A program made the translations under genes and the position numbers. The notes under the pieces were generated by a model. It saw nothing but the letters and a program-made list of their open reading frames with translations. It did not search any database and had not been told where the DNA came from. A stretch of DNA of 64,000 nt from Datisca glomerata (taxonomy: Eukaryota; Streptophyta; Magnoliopsida; Cucurbitales; Datiscaceae): positions 782,317 to 846,316 of the forward strand of contig QANY01006190.1 of NCBI GenBank assembly GCA_003255025.1, given 5' to 3'. Below, piece by piece: positions 38,801-53,800 of the stretch (its first letter is position 1; each line of letters begins with the position of its first letter).

Positions 38801-41800
38801 ACTCTTGGAGATGATATTTTGTAGGAATAGTGTTTTTTTTTCTGTGCGTCTTTGTGGCATTTAAGTCTAAACACTTTAGGATTGTTCCTTTGTATCTGAT
38901 TATTCGTTATTTGGAAGAATTTTCAGTCTCAATTTTTTTGTACTTTGGAGAATTTCTTATCCTCCAATAACTTTCTTGATGTAATATTCTTAATATATAA
39001 TATAATTCTTCTGTCTCTATTCAAAACATGGTATCAAATTGCTTAGCACTCTCCAAGTTTCTTAAGCTCATTCTTGAAACCGCATTAGATGTTACTTGGG
39101 TCGGTGAATATAGATTTTTCTTGAGACTGGTACTTATATGCTCAAATTAAAAAATATGTCTGAGAATTAAGAGAGCAAGCTATTGGCAGTTGTTAAAAAT
39201 CGTAGAAGATGATGTTGGCTATGAGGTTGAAGAAGTTGTGATGCCATGGTCCTTTAGCCTCATACTTGAGGACAAAAAGACATTCAGAACGGTGGCCTTA
39301 ATGTTTATGACTTTAGCTGCAGAGTTGGTTGGTTTTGCGTGAACATGATGTTGGTTGTGGTGCAGTTGGTGGTATGATGTATAGTAGCAATATTGGTGGC
39401 TCCATGATGGTGATTGAAGAACATTCATTTGGTATATTGGTATTTTTGTGTTGACTGATGCTTCTAAATTGAGAAAGTAGCTTTATTTATGATAAAAAAG
39501 AGTTAGCTTTATCTTTTTTCTGGGTATATATGTATCTGAACATGTTTTGGTTAACTACAGTGCCTTGAGATTACTTATGTCATTGTATTTCGTCTTTAAT
39601 TAGTGTAAAATGGCAGTTTTGTCAAACTTTTGCTGGAATTCCCTTCTGAAATGTGGATCTAATTGGTTGATTACTTGCGACTACTATTTACAATCCTTCT
39701 TTCTTGGGTCTATAATATTTTTCTGTTTAGGCACTGGAATGCTTGGTGCGACTGGCTTCTGTAAGACGTTCACTGTTTACAAATGATGCTGCCCGTTCTA
39801 AATTTTTGGCACATTTAATGACAGGAACCAAAGAAATCCTACAGACGGGGCAAGGTGTTTTTGCTTGTTCCAATTCTTATTTTCCTTATTCTCGCCCTAT
39901 GATCATAATGGGTGGGTGTGTGCATATATGATTTTTTCCCTTCTGTATCAGTGGGTGTGAATGTGTTTTCCCTCTCGTTACATTTTAGGCATGTGATAAT
40001 TGGATATGTAATATTGGTTCTTGGTACATCAAACTTGCAAGCCTGAAATTTTTGATTTTGCAAGTCATTGCTCTTCATGCTTCTTTTTCCAGGTCTTGCG
40101 GATCATGATAATTACCACGAGTATTGTCGGCTTCTCGGACGTTTTAGAGTGAATTACCAGGTATTTGTTGTTTCTTGTATGAAGTTTTCATATCAGGTTC
40201 TACGGGTTTGCAGTTATATTTGGTTATGTCTAGCTGAGTAGGGGAATACTCGACTTCTGTTTTCTCGTTTTTTCATGTTTTCTAATAGCCACACTGTTTC
40301 CCGGCAATGTAATCAATGTAATCACATGTATGGTCTATAATATGTTGCACGTTGGCAGTTCAGTGTTTATGCTTCAATGCCGTATTTATTTTTTCCTTTG
40401 ATATGAATGCTTCAATGCTATATCAATTTGCCCTTTACTTGCCCTGTGTTTCTACTCATCAGTGTAGGTCCAGTCAATTGCAGATCGTCAGAAGTGATAA
40501 ATTGAAATTCTGGTTTGGAAAATTTCCTCATGATTAAATACACATGCCTCCTTTTAGATGGTCCTAATGTTGCTTTCTTGAATTTGGAGTCTTAATGGTG
40601 AAGACAAATTGTCCACAGTTGTATTAAGTCTTAATATTGGTTCAGTGTAAGCATTTTTACTGTTACCCAGTTCTGCTCAATGTCATGCACGTTCATTCTG
40701 GGTGGATTGGCTGAAGTTGAGACAGATTGAAATTGTCGAATACAAATGGCAGTGACGACTTCGTTGTGGTCATGCTAACTGATGTGGGACACTTGGACTA
40801 ATTTCCTCCGCGTGCTTGTATGGTCGGTCATCTGTGAGATGATAAATGAGGATCTTTTATTAATAGTCAGAAAAAATAGAAGTGTACACATCACAGAAAG
40901 CCCCGACAAGTGTATTTATAATTTACAAGTCAGGGAGATCACATAAAGTTCCTAGCAGAAAAATCAATTAAAAAATTCAGTCAAGACTGTAGGGCATCAG
41001 ATTGGATTGGAGTAGAAAAAGGCTCCCTCACAGTGGCAAGGAACCATATTGTAAATCTACCAACCTGACTTTGACATTACAAAGATCTTAGCATTCCTCT
41101 ACCAGAGCACGAAAGTAGACTTATAGGAATATATCCGGACTCTTCAAATAACACTGTTCTATGAGCTCATCTTCAGGAGAGAATTAAGTCCTTCATTGAG
41201 TGATGCATACTATAAAGACTGTGTATCTGTTTCAGCAGAGAAAACCTAATGACTGAGAAAAAACTGCTGTGTAGGAACAACTGGTCGTTAGACTCCTCAG
41301 CCACATAACAGAAAAACGTTTGAAATCCTCTCTTTCTTAGGCTATCGGGAGTCATCTAGCCTTTGAACTGCTCTCCAGTGAAGAACATACTCGTTGGTGA
41401 CCCGTCTCTCGAATGCTTTTCCATGGAGAAAAATGGAAATCCTAATTCCTGATGGGAAATTGTTTTGTAGCATAACCACACAGTGAAAAATGCCCCGAGG
41501 ATGAAGGAAGGCAAAAGATTCCATCTCCCACTCCCTTTTGTATTATAAAACACTCCCTTAAAACCTAAGTCATAATCCCAACTCCACTTCATTCACTTCT
41601 CTGATAGATAATTGATACCGATCACCTCTTTGTCAATCACCAACCATGTGAACAGCTTTCTGGGAAGCTCCTGAAAAGATATGAGAACTCCTTGTTTAAT
41701 CAAGTTAGGATCTTAAAATTTATGGTTGACCATGGTTTTGAATAGAGTAATTCTACACCGACCAAGTAATTGACGAAGTCTAAAGTTACTAAGTTGTGTG

Positions 41801-44800
41801 GGAATCATTCATTGGTTAATTTGTTAAATCATTTTAGTGAGTCATAAAATACCAACCTATAAATGATTGTCACATCACTTGGACGCTTAAAACTTAATCA
41901 ATTACTTGGTCATCCTAGAATTTTTTTGAATAATTACCCATAACTTTGAGAGAATTGCAACTTTATTAAAAATGACCTAGTTTAACTTAACTTTAGAGTA
42001 GATATATATTGAGCTAACCGATGTGATGTTTTACTGAAAGTTTTTGTTGGTATCATGCGGTCTTTGCTGTTTTTTGGGTTCTTTTGCTTGAGAGAAATGA
42101 AAGAATATTTGAAGACGCATTTTTTGATGAATCAGTTTTATGGAAGAAAATTATTTTATTGGCTTCTTCTTGGTCATCAAAGTAACTTTTTTAAGGATAC
42201 ATCTTGGTCTTTTTTTTCTCACAATTAGAATTTGTTATGGTTGTAATTTTGTGTAATTTTGGAGTTCGGTATTATTTGTTTTGTTGTTCTTTTCAGTTTT
42301 CAGTTTTTGGTGGATTACTCATCCTCCAAAACCTGTTCTTGGACTCTTTTTATTATTAATATAGCTTTTTTGTTTCCTGTAAAAAAACAACGTACAAAGG
42401 TTTATTGGTAGCTTTATATATAATATTATCTAATAGTTATTACAAAATATAAAAACCTATCCTTCAAGAAACCTTATGAATATATGTTTGAAAGTATAAA
42501 GAAGAGAAGTACAAGGTGAAGCAGAAGCGGAGAGAGAGAAAAATGAAAGGTGGGAAAAGCATTGATGGGTAAAAAATTGGCCAAACACCAAAAGAAAGTG
42601 AGCAATCAATCTATAAAGGTGGCAGTCTGTCTGGAAAGGATAAAAAATTAGAACCAACAGAAAGATTGTTAAGAGCATGGCAATAACTGGCCTTATTGTT
42701 AAAGATTTAAAACATATATCTATATACGCTATAGATGAAAAAACACATTAGAAATTACATTGTCGGAAAAGTGTCGAAAGCCTCAGCTCTCTCTTTCATG
42801 CCTTAAGGGACACTTGAGTTGAAATGGCACCTTGTCCAATCAAACTAGAAAAATCAACTTTCAATTATTTGATGCTCCTTGTTGCTGAAAATGTCTGTAA
42901 ATTTGTCGTTCATATCAACTTAATGAAGTTACACATGACTGTTGGTTCTAGTCAAGCCAATTATGAAATGAAAAAAAAGTTTAGGTTAGTGGCTCAGGTT
43001 TTAGGTCAATCTTATTCCAAGCTCAGCTTAATTGATATAATTCTGAGCTCATTTAGCACAATCACACCTCATGAGGCTGACAAAATTGTCCAATCTGCTG
43101 AACATTTAAACTGTGGAGTTATGGTTCAGGACTCAAATTTTCGATGACTTAAAGCAACCACTTGTATGTCACTTATTAATTTTGCAAGTAAAAGAACTCT
43201 GCTACTTTCACATCTCTACTTTCTTTTCCAATGACTATGCTTCATGTTATTGGTATTGATGTATATTGGTACAAATATTTCTTCCCTGTAATTTTTCTAT
43301 TTGGTAATATATCTAGCTTAGAGTTCTTTATATCTACTCTGTGTTGTTGTGACGTGACATGTTTTGCTTATCATGACCTTAAGTTATATCAGTTCATGCA
43401 CTTTGGAATTTTATGGCCAGGGATCCAGCTTGTCCTGGATATAGTTATCTTCCTTCATGTTCCCGTTTGATCACATTGTTTTCTGCTCAAGTCCATATAC
43501 ATTTTGATTTTGTGCTGCAAGTTTTTGTGCTGTCAGTTTGGTGATGATGTGACATCTATTCTTGTAACTATGTGATGTTACTAGATTTAATTTGGTTCTA
43601 TTTTCCTCAAAATAATGGATTTGGCTTGACTACTTTATTCAATCAAATTCCACCTCTTGCAGTTGTCTGAGCTTGTGAATGTGGAAGGTTATGGTGATTG
43701 GATACAATTAGTGGCAGAGTTTACTTTAAAGTCCTTGCATTCTTGGCAGGTTGGTATTGTTTTCTTATAAGATGTCCAGAGAATATTGTATTTATATTAA
43801 ATACCTTGAATCCATCACACATCTGTATGAGACGCTAATGAAGTTGATGTCTGTTGTCAGTGGGCTAGCAGCAGTGTTTACTACCTCTTAGGTCTATGGT
43901 CCAGATTGGTGTCATCCGTACCATATTTGAAGGGTGATGCACCAAGTTTATTGGATGAGTTTGTGCCTAAGATTACTGAAGGGTTCATCACGTCAAGGTT
44001 CAACTCCGTCCAGGTAGAGATTGCTTTCGTTGGGACTTAATTTCTGAATAAATCGTGAAGTTGAGAGAAATGAAAGAATTTTTGAAGACTCGTTCTCTGC
44101 TGAGTCAGAATTAGGGAAGAAAGTTATTTTATTGGCTTTTTCCTGGTCGTAAAAGTCAATTTTTTAAGGAAATTCCATGGTCTTCTATTTTTGACAATTG
44201 GAATTTGTTATGGTTGTAATTCGGTTGTAATTTGCTCTGTTCTCGTTCTTTTCAATTTTATATGCCCTATAGAAAAAATAAATTGAGATAAATCTTTCTT
44301 CACCGTCTGTACTTGTAGGCTGGTTCACCTGATGATCTTTCTGAGAACCCATTAGACAATGTTGAAGTTCTGCAGGATCAACTGGATTGCTTTCCTTACC
44401 TTTGCAGATTCCAGGTTCAAACATTGTATAGGATTGTCTTTTGTTTGAATTCCATCTTCCCATTTAACTATACATAATAGACTCTCGGCTAAAATGCAAA
44501 ATACACTCCTGCACTTTGACTAAAATGTAAAATATACCCCTAAATTTTTTTTTTCGTTTTTTTATACCCCTGTAGTTTGAGAAAACTGTAAAAAACATCC
44601 TTCCGTTATATTAAAGGGTTAAAACTAACAATAATTTTTTTAATACAAAAATACCCCTCCCTCCCTCTTCCTTCTCATTATCTCTGGTATAAAAAAGAGA
44701 CCCATCTTTTCCAAAACAAAACTCAATTTGGATGAGGAGGACTCATTCTAGGTCTGTCGATCGAAGAACTTTTGAGCATGGCTTGCTACTTGGCTTGCTG

Positions 44801-47800
44801 TTATTGTTTTCATCGCATATCATGATATGTTCTTCCAATTTCCCTTTCCATATTTTTCGAGTCCCTCTAGAAATAGCCTGCACGCTGCCAGGCATCATAA
44901 AATTAATTACATTGACCAATAAACAAGTTAATTAAATTAATTAAGATATCTAATCTACTAAGGACTGTGTGTTATAATCTGTGGATCAGATTAATTAGAC
45001 AATGAATCTTAATTTATTTTCCTAGTAACTCATTAATCCTAATATTATCCTTATATATTCAACACTCATTTGCAGCTATTAGTTATGTATTAAAACTTCT
45101 ACAATTAAGAATTTTAGCCTTCTAGTTAAAACAAGAGAGAAACTAAAGAATTATATGCCTTGCCAAATTAAACCCTAATTCCAATATAATATGTATATAC
45201 ATCAATAAAAGTTCGCTTCTAATAATATTATAATAAAAGAAAGGATTAAAGAAAGCTGTGTGAGAATTTTTTCTTACTTGTGCTCGTCTATTGTCCATAG
45301 CCTTCTCTTCTTTGTTCAAAGATTCACTGACACATCCTCATCATAATCCGGCAACTCCATTAGACCCGACTTTACTGCAATTACATCATGAACCAGTGCC
45401 TGGTGTCTCTGATCTTAAGTATAACTCAATGACTTCTCAGGAACATGATTGGCAATTCTCTGCCATTTATCAGGCACTTTCTCTGGCATAACCATCAGCG
45501 CTGCCATCTCATTTACCTTATTCACATCCCACGGCCACTCCCTCAAAGGTTGCATCATGGTTCCCATGGTCAAGGGCCGCCAAGGGTTGCTACCTTGTGG
45601 TTTCCTGCAATAAAACTTTTTTATACAAGAGATAATGGGAAGGAAGAGGGAAGGAGGGGTATTTTTGCATTAAAAAAATTACTGTTAGTTTTAACCCTTT
45701 AATTTAACGGAAGGATTTTTTTTGCAGCTTTCTCAAACTATAAGGGTATAAAAATACGAAAGAGAAGTTTAGGGGTATATTTTACATTTTGGTCAAAGTG
45801 CAGGGGTGTATTTTGCATTTTAGCCTAGATTCTCACATAGTGCATTTTTGATGTCTGTATTATTTTAAATCATACTGGCTTGGTGACCTTGTTATTATTT
45901 GGGTTGCAGTATGAAAAAAGTAGTTTATACATAATAAACGTGATGGAGCCTGTTCTCCAAACATATACGGTATGGTTGTTGATTTTTGGGACTTCTTTTA
46001 CAGTTTTATTTTGCATACCTATAAAATTTTAAGTGGCCTATTGCTTATCATCCTGAATTAGGAAAAAGCTCGGTTGCAGACCAGTGAAAACAGTGATCTT
46101 TCCGTTATTGAAGCTAAACTTGCTTGGGTTGTTCATATTATAGCTGCTATTCTTAAAATTAAACAATGCACTGGTTGTAGGTAAGATAATAAGCCTCTCT
46201 CTCTCTCTCTCAAGCATAGGTTATCCCATTCTGGCCGACTTTGCTAACTTCGAAGCTGTTGGTTACTATTTGTGTGCAGTGTTGAGTCACAAGAAGTGCT
46301 GGATGCTGAACTCTCAGCTCGTGTTTTGCAACTAATAAATGTTTCTGACATTGGGCTACATAGCCAGGTATAACACCAGTTTTTCTGTGTTCGGATATTA
46401 CACATCCGAGATTCTAAGAGAGTTGAGAGAAATAACAATAACATTCTAATTCAATAACAGTAGATTGTCTTTTTCTCAACATAAATGCCTATTTATAGAG
46501 GCCAGAGAGAGAGAGAGAGAGATTTATATAAATAATGAGGAGAATACTAAAATAAATTCAGTTACATGATTTTCTCAATTAAATTGATTATACCTTATTA
46601 AAAGAATCAATTAAAAAATATATATTTTATGCACAGTTCTACACCTAGAGTAGGCAAGTAAAATCATATTAGGATCTCCATTCACTTGGTTGATATCTTT
46701 ATTGTTATGTCCGCAACTAGATAGAAAACTTATGGTTACATCACACTACTTTTGAGCACTACGCATGTAATAGGTGAGCGAAATCTTATCAGGATCTCCA
46801 TCACTTGGTTCTTTTGTCTTATGTCTGCAACTAAATAAAGAACTTCTAACTGTTTTTTTTTGAAATAAATGAGAACTTACCTATGGTTGCATCACGCCAC
46901 TTAGTTTAACACTTTGGTCACTATTTTTCCCCTTTCTAAGGAATGAATTTGTGAAGAAATGGAAGCCCAAGCAAATGTGAACAATTAACCCACCAAAAAA
47001 GGCAAACTTTTCAACAAGAAGTATTTCTGAAGAAGTAATCTGAGTCATTTACAGAATAGCTGGGAAAATTTACTAGAAGTCAACTTGGATAGTTCTGAGT
47101 ATTAATTGTGTGAGATTGGCGATGTAAATGTGTTTTCCTATTTATTGAATGTTCATATATTTATTTTTCTAGTGTTAAGTCTTACGCTCCCTCTAATATT
47201 TTCCCCCATGGTTTGACGTCTTCGCTGTGGCACCGTTACTTCTTTTACCTTCCAGCTAGTTTCCGTTGTCTGCTTTTCTCGCCCACTAGTTTTATGAATA
47301 TGTGGACTTATGAATAAGCAATTTCCATGTTAATTCTACTATCTTGGCATTTGACAGAGATACAGTGAACTAAGCAAGCAACGGCTGGATCGAGCTATTC
47401 TAACTTTCTTTCAGCACTTCCGGAAGTCATATGTAGGTGATCAGGCCATGCATTCGTCGAAGGTAATGAAGTTTGCTTTCTGTTTATTACAGAGATCGGT
47501 TTTTCACTATAAATTGAGGTTCTCTCTTTTGGCTGCAGCAGTTATATGCCCGGTTGTCTGAGCTCCTGGGACTCCATGATCATCTGCTGTTGTTAAATGT
47601 GATTGTCAGCAAAATCGCAACAAATCTTAAGTGTTACACTGAGGTGAAATAATTTTATTTTTTATATTTACTTATAACTATTTTCTGAGTATCTGATATT
47701 TTATTTAAAATGTGTCCATTCCAGAGTGAGGAGGTCATTGATCACACCTTAAGTTTGTTCTTGGAGCTGGCATCAGGGTAATTTATATTTCATCAGTTTA

Positions 47801-50800
47801 ATTAAAGAGTTGAAGTGAGCCAGTGTGGATTACTTATGGTATAACTGCCTTTTCTTTTCGTTTCAGTTTATTGTTTTGGGTTTCTTTGCAGGTATATGAC
47901 AGGGAAGCTGCTTTTGAAATTAGACACTGTTAAATTTATAGTTGCAAATCATACAGTAAGTCCAGCTTTTAATTGTTTATACTTCGAGTAATTGCTTTTG
48001 TTTTAATTTGAATCTATCCCTATTACCTTCATTTAGTTCTAAAGGTTTTCTCCTGAAAATTTAATTTTAGAGGGAGCAGTTTCCTTTTTTAGAAGAATAC
48101 CGATGTTCACGGAGCAGGACCACCTTCTATTACACCATTGGCTGGCTAATCTTTATGGAGGATAGTACTGTGAAATTCAAATCTTCAATGGAACCGCTTT
48201 TGCAAGTAACTCTCTCTGTCTGTCTCTGTCTCTTGATGGATACATAGGAGGAAGAGAATACAAAGGAAAAGCTAAGGAACAAGCTCGACATTAACCAAAT
48301 AGTCAATTCATAACCCAAGTCTGGAAAAATAGAAGTCCGCTCTAGTTCATAAACTGGCAAAAAAAAGTCTGTTCTAGAACATATAGGACTATGTTTATGG
48401 ACAACTAGGAACTCTATTGACTAGAAAGTAACTAAACAAATGTGAAAGTAAGATATAGTCATTAATCGCTACCACTACTGACAATGTTTTTAGTGTCTTA
48501 TATCTTTACTTATAATATACTTATTTAATTTTATCAGTGAAGTATCTCCATTCACCTGGATATCCACATACCTATGGAAAACAGGCTTGGTCCTATAACA
48601 TTGTCCTACCTGTGGCATACTCTGCCCATTAATGTAATATATTTAGCCTGCTTTGGCTGGTGAATCTAGTTTAGGCATTCTAGATACTTCTTTCATTAGT
48701 TTGATCTAGGGATCCTATGCCTACATATGATCAGAAAGTGAGAAAAAAGTTATTACTGTTGCTTTTCTGATATGGTGTAGAAATTCGTATTTTATTGAAT
48801 GACTGACTCACTCAATTAACATTCATGGAACATTAGGTTTTCATCAGTTTAGAATCTACCCCTGATTCGATGTTTCGTACTGATGCTGTAAAGTACGCGC
48901 TGATCGGGTTAATGAGGGACCTAAGGGGGATTTCCATGGCGACAAACAGGTAGCTTCATTAGCAACTTGATTAATTTATCATTGATAATGGGTCAGCTAA
49001 TAATGTCAGATTCTTTGAATTACTTACAGTCGTAGAACGTATGGGCTTCTATTTGATTGGATATATCCCGCGCATATGCCACTTCTGTTGAGAGGCATTT
49101 CGCACTGGACTGACACACCAGAGGTACATGGGCATAACTAACTTTTTTTTTGGTAAGTAAGATATGTATTAGAAACAAAACCCCGAGACATGTTAATTAC
49201 AACCTAAGAGATTGATATGAACAAAAAACATGTATTCCATTCACTCAGTCCTTCTCAAAATCTAAACCGGGGAATGGAACCTCCATCCATTCTTTAAGAA
49301 TACAAGTGAAGAAAAAGAAGACTTTACAAAAAGAATACTCAGTCCCCTAAAAAAAACCTCATATTTCTTTCATGCCAAATAATTCAAAAAAGAGCATGAA
49401 TGAGAGCCGCTCAAAAAGAACTATCTAACAAACCCCCATTGAGTTGCTGCCAGCCAAAAACCAGATTCTTGATAGAACTAGGCATAACTAACTTTACCCA
49501 CATAATCAGATCTTTCTACTGAGTCGCTGCTTATCATGTAAACTTCACTTTTTTTTCCTGTCCGGTGGTTAGCTGTTCCACCCCTTCATTTACTGTTTCA
49601 CGCCTTTTCTTTAATAGTATACGGTCTTGAAGAAAACTAGTAATTGTGCTCAGCAAGTTCTATTTTATAAAAATAAGAGTCCGCTTCATTCAATGAAGCT
49701 TTTTATGGAGATCATTTAATTGCAATAGAAGGGCCCCGCCATGAATGCAAAAATATCTATTTGTTGTAAGGGAAGGCCATTTTTAACTAGTTCCAATTTC
49801 AAACTCTTTTAATGAGTTAAGGACTCCTTTCTGTTTGATAGGAATTTCTTTTGTTGTTAATGAAGCTTGTATTCAATTAGTATTCGATGATAATTTCTTC
49901 AGGTTACGACTCCATTGTTGAAATTCATGGCTGAGTTTGTGTTGAACAAAGCCCAACGTTTGACGTTCGACTCATCTTCTCCTAATGGCATACTTCTTTT
50001 CCGGGAAGTCAGTAAATTAATTGTTGCTTATGGGTCAAGGATTTTATCTCTTCCAAATGCCGCCGATATCTACTCCTTCAAATACAAGGGGATATGGATT
50101 TCTTTAACCATTCTGACTAGGGGTAAAAACATTTTCCTGCGTCTGCTTTAATCATTTGGTTGGATGCATCTGTTGCGTTGATTAGGTGAACTCGTACTCA
50201 CACTTTCTGCTTTTCTTTTCCTTTAAAAAAAGACTTGACTACTAATAAACAGAAATATACTATAAATATATTTTTCCTGAAGCTTCCCTATCACTTTCAG
50301 CTGAATGACTAAAGTAAATGAAAATTAATGCTGCCATTTCTTAATGGATTGCTTACGTCTGACAGCCCTTGCTGGAAACTATGTCAACTTCGGAGTATTT
50401 GAATTGTACGGTGATAGGGCACTTTCGGATGCTCTTGACATTTCCCTAAAGATGACTTTATCAATTCCTTTAGCTGATATGTTGGCTTTCCGTAAGGTAT
50501 GTGAACTCCCGATAGCTGTTCTTTGGCTTTCGAAAGCCCCCTGTCATGTGGTTTATCATATTGTTCTTTTGATTATACTCATGTTGTAAATTAAACCTGC
50601 CAGCATGAGCTTTAGTATGCACTGCTGAGGGACTAGAATGACTGATAAGTGCTCACTTTAGATCTTTCTAGATATTGGATATTATGTATAGGCCAAAGCA
50701 ATGTATTAAGCCCTTGCTTAATAGTTAGACCTAGTTGGGTTTGTTTAATATTCGTGCTTCTTACTTCATTTTTGAACATATATATGTCAATGTATCCTTT

Positions 50801-53800
50801 AGGTGATGATATTTGACGGTGACAATGTTCTGCTTTTCTTTTTTCAGCTAACAAGGGCCTACTTTTCATTCTTGGAGGTTCTGTTCAACAGCCATATTAT
50901 TTTTATATTGAATCTTGATACAAACACCTTTATGCATGTAGTTGGCTCCCTTGAATCTGGCCTTAAAGGTCTGGATACAAATATCTCTTCGCAGGTAAGT
51001 TTTCTGCTTTTATTTTAACAGGATCTTACTTTACTTTCAATCTCCCTGTTTTGCGTTGAAGTATGTGAAATATCTTGCAGTGTGCATCTGCTGTTGATAA
51101 TCTGGCTGCTTTCTATTTCAACAACATTACAATGGGGGAGGTACCAGCTTCATCTGCAGCTATCAGTCTTTCTCGTCACATTGCAGATTGCCCAAGTTTG
51201 TTTCCAGAAGTAAGGAAGACAATTCTTATTTAATAGATATTCTCTACTTGTTATTAAGTAATAGATAGATTGTTTACTCACTTGTGTGTGAAGTCGAGCA
51301 GGCACATTGCTTTAGGTTATGTGATTGTTCTTACATCTGACAGGCTGACCTGGTATTTCATCTTGAGATTGTGGTCGCCTTCAGTAAAATGCATAATTTG
51401 GCTTTTTAAAATCATCAATGATTATTTTTAATTAAATGAGCCATGCAGGTTTCTTATACTTGTTGTCTTGATTGAATGCATTTCTGCACAAAAATCACAG
51501 TTAGTTTTATTCTACTAAGTTTTCCTAAATCAAATAAGTATATATTTGCTGAACTTTAATTTAATCTCCACCTCTCCTGCATCTATAAAGTATCCTCCAG
51601 CAGTTCCATTGATGTAAGCAACCAAATGCTTTTGATAAATTATTGATATGATAAAAACTTTAGAGTTATTGAATTCTTACAAGACCAGTACTTCCTTCTT
51701 TGTCAGTTAATAGTAATTCAGTCGAAACCCCCGAAATTGGATATACACATAGAAGAAGTGACAATAAAAATTTTCGCCGTGAGAGGCAAAAAAAGACAGG
51801 AAAAGTATAGAGCTCTCACTACTCTCCTCAATTCCGGCCTTGGGATTTACAGCCTTCTTTATTGGATTAGCTGATTTAGTTACTTAAAAGTCAAAACCAG
51901 AGAAAATACGGGTGATTCAATGTTTAAGTTTTGTATTTCCAATTCTTAGCTAATACAAATTGGTTAAAACATGGCAAGATTTTTATTGAAACTTGCAGTG
52001 ACATGGTCTTTTTTATAATTATTTTATTGTTTACGTGTAGGACAAAAACCTGAAAAAGAAAACCTGTAGGGAAGATAAAAAGAGGAAGAATACTTTCTCT
52101 AAGAATCATTCTTAGACATCCTAGAGTTTCCTCACACAACTCACAAAATCAAAATTGCTGGAATCTCTTATTTATTAATGAAAGTCTGCTGAAAAAAATT
52201 AGAATAGACATTTATAAAACAGGCTGCTGGAAATTCTAATCCTAATATGACTTAGATTCATAATTAACTAGTAAATCAAGTTTTAGTGAACTTTGACTTC
52301 TCCCACAATGACATTCTTTAAACTTTCAAAGATAAAGCCTATCACCTGAAAAATCTAAATTTCTACAAATAAAAGTTATCAACACAAAACTCACCCAAAA
52401 TTCGTAAGTCTAAAAAAATTATGAAATACCTTTGATGATATAATTCACGGAAATATAAAGAAAACGTAGTTCAACTGCTTATATACTAAAGCAAATAAAA
52501 GAAAAGACCCTGAATAAGTCTAAGCTAAGCAGTCTCCTAATTGGATCCTGATTCTTGACCCTCAATCGAACTTTGATTTGATAGCTTTGATTTCAGATCT
52601 TCCTTGCGTTCTCTTCATCATACTTCCATATTTAAAATGTCTAATGAGGTCACTTAACTTCTGGTGTTAAATTTATGTTTTTTTGTGTGTGAAGATTTTG
52701 AAGACCCTATTTGAGATTGTTCTATTTGAGGACTGTGGTAATCAGTGGAGTCTTAGCAGACCGATGCTGAGTTTAATACTTATCAGTGAGCAGGTGATAT
52801 TTACTTCGTATTGTTTATTCATTCAAAATGCTTAAGCTGACAGGAAAGAAGTTTGATGTTATGTATTAAGATTCAAGATTAAGCTCACAAGCTAAGTAAG
52901 AATGAACCTTTCTGCGCCTTCTGGTAAAAAGAAGGAACGCTTTTGTTAACATTATAGCTTGTAATCATTTTGGGTCTTCTGAATCTATATTGGTTTCTTA
53001 GAGTTAGTGTGGGAAATTCTAATGTTTTTTTTTATCTTTGTTTTATGATATCATCTAAACAGTTAAAATACATCTCATTAGGAAATATGCGTGACCAGAA
53101 AATTATTATGTGGCTCTACCCCCCCCCCCCTCTCTTTTAACTGTCAGATCTCACCATACTACACTCTGGGCTTGAGATTAAATTCTGGCTATTCCTAAGT
53201 TTTTTTTGGTCAGGATGGTCATGTAGATTATTTGTACTTGAATTATTTGGCTTGTTTTGGTAAACTGGTCTCTTGACTTGAATTTTCAAGTAAATAACTT
53301 CTAGTCGTGCTTTTCATTTCATCGTATTGGGAGTATCTAATTTTTTGACCATTATTAACCTTCACTTGCAGTTATTTACTGATTTGAAGGCTCAGATTTT
53401 GGCTTCACAGGTCAGCTTTTGCTCATATTGTTTGCCTGTAAATATGATGGTGATCGTGATAAATATGTAAGAACACTGATAAAAGTGTAGTAAGAAAAAT
53501 AGTTATATAGCTTTGAAATTCAGCTAGAACAAACTGAGGGATGAGATCAGTGCCCATTAGAATGCAATTTGAGTAGTTAGTGTATTGGAAATTAATGATA
53601 TACCGTTTGGTATGATAAGTACATAGTACTGCCATTCAGGGGAGAAAGAAGGAATCACATAGAAATGCTACCACAGTCCGAGCTTAGATTGCATAACAAT
53701 TGAATATTCTGTGGTGGCGGTCATATTCAGCAGTTTGATACATAAACATCTGGTGATTGTTTCAGGCACATGCAACTATAAAATCTTTATTTAGTCTCTT

